From JAEMQF01 sp049297615 (GTDB lineage: Bacteria > Pseudomonadota > Gammaproteobacteria > Burkholderiales > Burkholderiaceae_C), in assembly GCA_049297615.1 (NCBI GenBank), contig JBAQUQ010000430.1:5923-69922 (forward strand): a DNA stretch of 64,000 bases, in the 5' to 3' direction. How positions within the stretch are numbered: position 1 is the first letter of the stretch; every line of letters begins with the position of its first letter. The translations under genes and the position numbers were made by a program. This document shows positions 60,777-64,000 of this stretch, one piece after another. Under the pieces are notes generated by a model. That model was not told where the DNA came from, did not search any database, and worked only from the letters and a program-made list of their open reading frames with translations.

Positions 60777-63686
60777 ATGACGATGCCTGCGCTGCTAGAG
60801 TCGGCCCCTCGAAAGTCCAAAGGGACCCGATTGCTGCAATTCTTCGTCATCGCTGCCGGTGCCGTGGGCGGTAGCGTGCTGGGTGGGGTTTTCGGTGCCC
60901 TGGCCGGCGCGGCGCTGGCTTGGCTGGCTTGGGCCTCACGCCAACAGGCGAGCGAGATCGCGAGTTTGCGCCGGGACCTCGATATTGCGCGCCGAGGCGT
61001 GCAGGCCGCGGCGGGGCCGCTCGAATCGCCTCTGCCGCACCTCGCCCAACCGATGCCTGCAGCCGCGCCGCAAGACGCGCCGGCATCGGCACAAACCCAG
61101 GCGAGCGCAGTCGCGCCGATCGGCACTCCCGATGCGCCCGACACGGCTCCCGATACGGCGTGGCGCGACGAGCCGCACGACACCGAGGCGGGCTCCTTGT
61201 GGGGCGAGGTATCGGCCGCGCCGACGCCTGGCACAGCCCTGCCGGCGCCGGCGGATACGCTGGCCGGGCTCAGCCGGTGGCTCTTGGGTGGCAACACGAT
61301 CGTCAAGCTGGGCGTGGCAATTCTGTTCGTCGGCCTGGCCTTCCTCGCCAAGTTCGCCGTCGACCAGGTGAACGTGCCGGTCGAGGTGCGCTTGGCCGGC
61401 ATCGCCGGCGCGGCGCTCGGCTTGCTGGCGATCGGCTGGCGGCTGCGCGTCGAGCGTGCGGCTTATGCCCAAGTCTTGCAGGGCGGCGCGGTGGCAGTGC
61501 TGTATCTCACGCTGTTTGTCGCGTTTCGTTTCTACAGCGTCTTGGCGCTCGCGCCGGTGTTCGCCTGCATGGTCGCGGTGGCCGTGCTGGCTGCCGCCTT
61601 GGCCGTGCTCCAGGACGCGCGCGCCCTGGCCCTCATCGGTGCGCTCGGCGGCTTCGCGACGCCCCTGCTGGTCTCCACCGGCGCGGGCGATCATGTGGCG
61701 CTGTTCAGCTACTACCTGGTGCTCGATCTCGGCATCGCCGCGATCGCCTGGCACAAGGACTGGCGTGTATTGAACCTGATCGGCTTCTTCGCCACGTTCC
61801 TGGTCGGAACGGCCTGGGGTGTGCTCAGCTACCGCGCCGAACACTACGCGCTCAGCCAGGTCTTCCTGATCGCTTTCTTCACGGTGTTCGTGGCGATCTT
61901 GTTGCTGCCGGTGCGTCGAGCGTTGCGCGAGGACGGGCAATCTCAGGCGGCTGCGCAAAGCGCGCCCGAAACCAAGCGCAGCGACGCCTGGGTCAACGCC
62001 AGCCTGCTGTTCGGCCTGCCGACGGTGACGTTCGCGCTGCAGCACGGCCTGGTGCGCCACTTCGAGTACGGGACGGCACTGTCAGCGATGCTGCTCGCCT
62101 GGTTCTATGTGGGCCTGGCGCTGTGGATGCGCTCGCGTCCCCTGCTTGCCGTCACGTTCGAGGCCAGCCTGGCCATCGCGACCGTCTTTCTGACTCTCGT
62201 GATCCCGTTCGCGCTGGACGCGCACAGCACCGCCGGCGCCTGGGCGCTCGAAGGCACGGGCTTGGTCTGGCTGGGGCTGCGCCAGCAGCGCCTTGCGCCC
62301 CGCCTGTTCGGCTATCTGTTGCTGTTTCTTGCCGGCCTGGCGATGTTCCACGCCTTTGAGCGCCACGGCATGCCCGAGGCATTTTTCAATTCGATGTTGT
62401 TCAATGGCTTGATAGCGGCGGCAGCGGCGCTCGCCGCGGCGCACTTTGTGCGGCTCTTGGGCGCGTCTGCGATGCCCGCCCCAGCCACCGAGCCCGCCTC
62501 GCGGATCGCGAACATCGTGGTCGATTCAGCTCGGCGCGCCGAGGCCGCAGCCGAGCCGCTATTGATCGCCTGGGGCACGCTGTGGCTGCTCGTGACCAGT
62601 GCGTCGCAGATCGCCAACTTTGCCGCGCCGCACTTCCAACTGACGGCATGGCTGGCCTGCATCAGCGTCATCGCCGTGGTGTTCACGGCGCTTTCGCTGC
62701 GTTTGGCTTGGCCGCGCATCGCCTGGCCCGTGCTCGGCCATGCGCCCCTGCTCGTTTTGGGTGTGGGCCTGCTCTGGGTCACAAAACATTCACCCGGCCA
62801 GGACGGCGGCTGGTGGGCCTGGCCCTTGGCTCTGGCGGCGCATTTGTTCGTCTTGCGGCACGCTTGCGAGCGCTGGCCGGCGCCGGCCGCCCACGCCGTG
62901 CACACACTGGGACTGTTGGTGCTCGCCGCACTGGGCGCCCTGCAGGGCCGCGCCATCACTGCGCATTGGGGTGACCCGGCCGGCGCTTGGCCATGGCTGG
63001 GCTGGCTGGTCGTGCCCGCCGCATTGTTGATGCTGCTGCCGCGTGCCGGATTCGCCGCGCGCTGGCCTGTGCAGGTGGTCCCTGCAGCCTACCAAACGCA
63101 TGCCGGCAGCGTGCTCACGGCCGGTTTGCTGGCCTGGACCGTGCTCGCCAACGTCGCGTCGAACGGCGCGGCGTTGCCGCTACCGCACCTGCCCCTGCTC
63201 AACCCCCTGGACCTCGGCGTGGGCGCGGCCCTGCTCGCCGCGTGGTTGTGGCAACGCAGCGCGGCAGCGCCTGCCTTGTGGAGCGCGCGGCCGGCGCTCG
63301 CGCTGGCAGTGACCGCAGCCGCCGGTTTCATCTGGCTGAACGCCATCCTGGTTCGCGCTTTTCATCACTACGGTGGCGTCGCCTACCGCACCGACGCCTG
63401 GATCCATTCGCTCGCGGTGCAGACCGGTATCAGCTTGTTGTGGAGCGTCACGGCACTCGTGCTGATGTGGTGGGCCGCGCGCCGCGCACTGCGTGCGCCG
63501 TGGCTGGTGGGTGCGGCACTGCTGGCTGCGGTGGTCCTCAAGCTCGTGCTCGTGGACCTGTCCGGCACCGGAACAATCACGCGCATCGTGTCCTTCATCG
63601 GCGTGGGGGTGTCGATGCTGTTGATCGGCTACGTCGCGCCCCTGCCTGGCGCCACCGCGAGGGAGGCGCCGCATGCGCGCGCTTGA
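60777..63686 (+). CDS. DUF2339 multi-pass membrane protein
   Basis: The 969-residue protein has a short N-terminal membrane region (residues 16-45), an Ala/Pro-rich linker (about 70-160), then more than 20 predicted hydrophobic segments. The conserved LGGNTIVKLGVAILFVGLAF and QGGAVAVLYLTLFVAFRFY blocks mark DUF2339. Function unknown. ATG 60777 has AAGGGG upstream. It is divergent from the GltD-like gene and its end overlaps the start of the DUF3999 gene by 14 bases, the usual pairing of these two families. Confidence 0.92.
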   Translation: MTMPALLESAPRKSKGTRLLQFFVIAAGAVGGSVLGGVFGALAGAALAWLAWASRQQASEIASLRRDLDIARRGVQAAAGPLESPLPHLAQPMPAAAPQDAPASAQTQASAVAPIGTPDAPDTAPDTAWRDEPHDTEAGSLWGEVSAAPTPGTALPAPADTLAGLSRWLLGGNTIVKLGVAILFVGLAFLAKFAVDQVNVPVEVRLAGIAGAALGLLAIGWRLRVERAAYAQVLQGGAVAVLYLTLFVAFRFYSVLALAPVFACMVAVAVLAAALAVLQDARALALIGALGGFATPLLVSTGAGDHVALFSYYLVLDLGIAAIAWHKDWRVLNLIGFFATFLVGTAWGVLSYRAEHYALSQVFLIAFFTVFVAILLLPVRRALREDGQSQAAAQSAPETKRSDAWVNASLLFGLPTVTFALQHGLVRHFEYGTALSAMLLAWFYVGLALWMRSRPLLAVTFEASLAIATVFLTLVIPFALDAHSTAGAWALEGTGLVWLGLRQQRLAPRLFGYLLLFLAGLAMFHAFERHGMPEAFFNSMLFNGLIAAAAALAAAHFVRLLGASAMPAPATEPASRIANIVVDSARRAEAAAEPLLIAWGTLWLLVTSASQIANFAAPHFQLTAWLACISVIAVVFTALSLRLAWPRIAWPVLGHAPLLVLGVGLLWVTKHSPGQDGGWWAWPLALAAHLFVLRHACERWPAPAAHAVHTLGLLVLAALGALQGRAITAHWGDPAGAWPWLGWLVVPAALLMLLPRAGFAARWPVQVVPAAYQTHAGSVLTAGLLAWTVLANVASNGAALPLPHLPLLNPLDLGVGAALLAAWLWQRSAAAPALWSARPALALAVTAAAGFIWLNAILVRAFHHYGGVAYRTDAWIHSLAVQTGISLLWSVTALVLMWWAARRALRAPWLVGAALLAAVVLKLVLVDLSGTGTITRIVSFIGVGVSMLLIGYVAPLPGATAREAPHARA

Positions 63687-64000
63687 TGTCTGGCGGGCTG
63701 CCTTCGCTTGCGCGTGTGCCTGCGCTTGGGCCACCGCGGCGGCCGGCGACGATGAAGTGGTGTATCGGCACAGCGCCTCGATTGAAGTGGTGCAGGCGGC
63801 ACCGTTCGTTCGCATCGCGCTGCCCCCCAGTACCTATGGGCGCACCGAACAGGCCGAGCTGCGCGACCTGCGCCTCGTCGACGCCGGCGGCGAGCGCGTG
63901 CCGTTCGCCCTGCTGCTGCCGCGCAGCGCCGCGGCCGAATCGACCGAGCAGCAGCGCGAGGCGAAACTCTTTCCGCTCCCGGCCCGCCCGGCCGCGGGCC
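63673..64000 (+). CDS. DUF3999 family protein, partial at right edge
   Basis: The frame begins with ATG 63673, 14 bases before the DUF2339 stop. It encodes a signal peptide (VWRAAFACACAWATAAAG) and then VVYRHSASIEV and FVRIALPPSTYGRTEQAEL, matching the N-terminus of DUF3999 proteins. It runs off the window. The two families are regularly encoded together and probably form one envelope complex of unknown role. Confidence 0.85.
   Translation, partial: MRALDVWRAAFACACACAWATAAAGDDEVVYRHSASIEVVQAAPFVRIALPPSTYGRTEQAELRDLRLVDAGGERVPFALLLPRSAAAESTEQQREAKLFPLPARPAAG

Noticed and set aside
57800..60874. A 1024-codon open frame on the plus strand
   Set aside because: It is antisense to korA and the GltD-like gene, is rich in Arg, His and Ala, and has no family motif. 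Long antisense frames are expected in GC-rich DNA.

Overview
The window is 64 kb of a GC-rich (about two-thirds G+C by eye), densely packed chromosome. It most likely comes from a betaproteobacterium of the order Burkholderiales. Pointers are HPr kinase next to PtsN and a ribosome hibernation factor, divergent fur/bamE, the series bamE-dapB-exbB-exbD-leuS-lptE-holA, lptD-surA-rsmA, metX-metW, and a lone glnE. I see no rRNA, tRNA, insertion sequence, prophage or CRISPR array. Several genes start with GTG or TTG and many neighbours overlap by 1-4 bases, so translational coupling is common. No gene-free stretch exceeds 300 bases.

Layout. 1-3.7 kb (minus): the membrane pair TPM protein/LemA, then purB-pyrF. 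3.9-7.3 kb (plus): a GTP cyclohydrolase II-like protein, a DUF1688/URC4 protein and uracil phosphoribosyltransferase, the gene set of the URC uracil-catabolism pathway, followed by an orphan Phd-type antitoxin. 7.3-10.6 kb: an 81-bp palindromic tandem duplication at the 3' end of an M48 peptidase gene, a DUF898 membrane protein and a divergent glutathione transferase. 10.6-13.1 kb (minus): a membrane-anchored FMN glutamate-synthase-like protein, a terminator and a degenerate response regulator. 13.2-15.0 kb (plus): a SAM-II riboswitch ahead of metX-metW. 15-21 kb: a dienoyl-CoA isomerase, an alpha/beta lipase, an M20 peptidase, a FAD protein and AmgK. 21.3-25.8 kb (plus): lptD-surA-rsmA. 26-27 kb (minus): a secreted guanyl-specific ribonuclease with its barstar inhibitor and an AT-richer scar. 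27-32.7 kb: maeB, then thiL-pgpA-cinA and a 2-hydroxyacid dehydrogenase. 32.8-39.7 kb (minus): the bamE-to-holA series, with divergent fur. 40-42.3 kb (minus): hpf, ptsN, hprK. 42.5-50 kb: corA, a ferritin-like diiron protein, a second GST, heptose-1-P adenylyltransferase, a DMT permease, a rhomboid/rhombosortase-like protease and glnE. 50-55.9 kb (plus): a YhdP-type lipid-transfer protein, a nitrilase-family amidase and an unknown exported protein. 55.9-60.7 kb (minus): a 2-oxoacid:ferredoxin oxidoreductase with a GltD-like iron-sulfur flavoprotein. 60.8-64 kb (plus): DUF2339 and DUF3999 membrane proteins, the latter cut by the window edge.

Most genes are housekeeping: envelope biogenesis, nucleotide and methionine metabolism, nitrogen signalling. 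The items most worth a second look are the URC-type uracil-degradation operon, the SAM-II riboswitch whose Shine-Dalgarno points to an unusual metX start, the RNase/barstar pair, the oxidoreductase cluster and the palindromic duplication. I found nothing I can defend as a wholly new system; the URC operon is the least-characterised pathway here.
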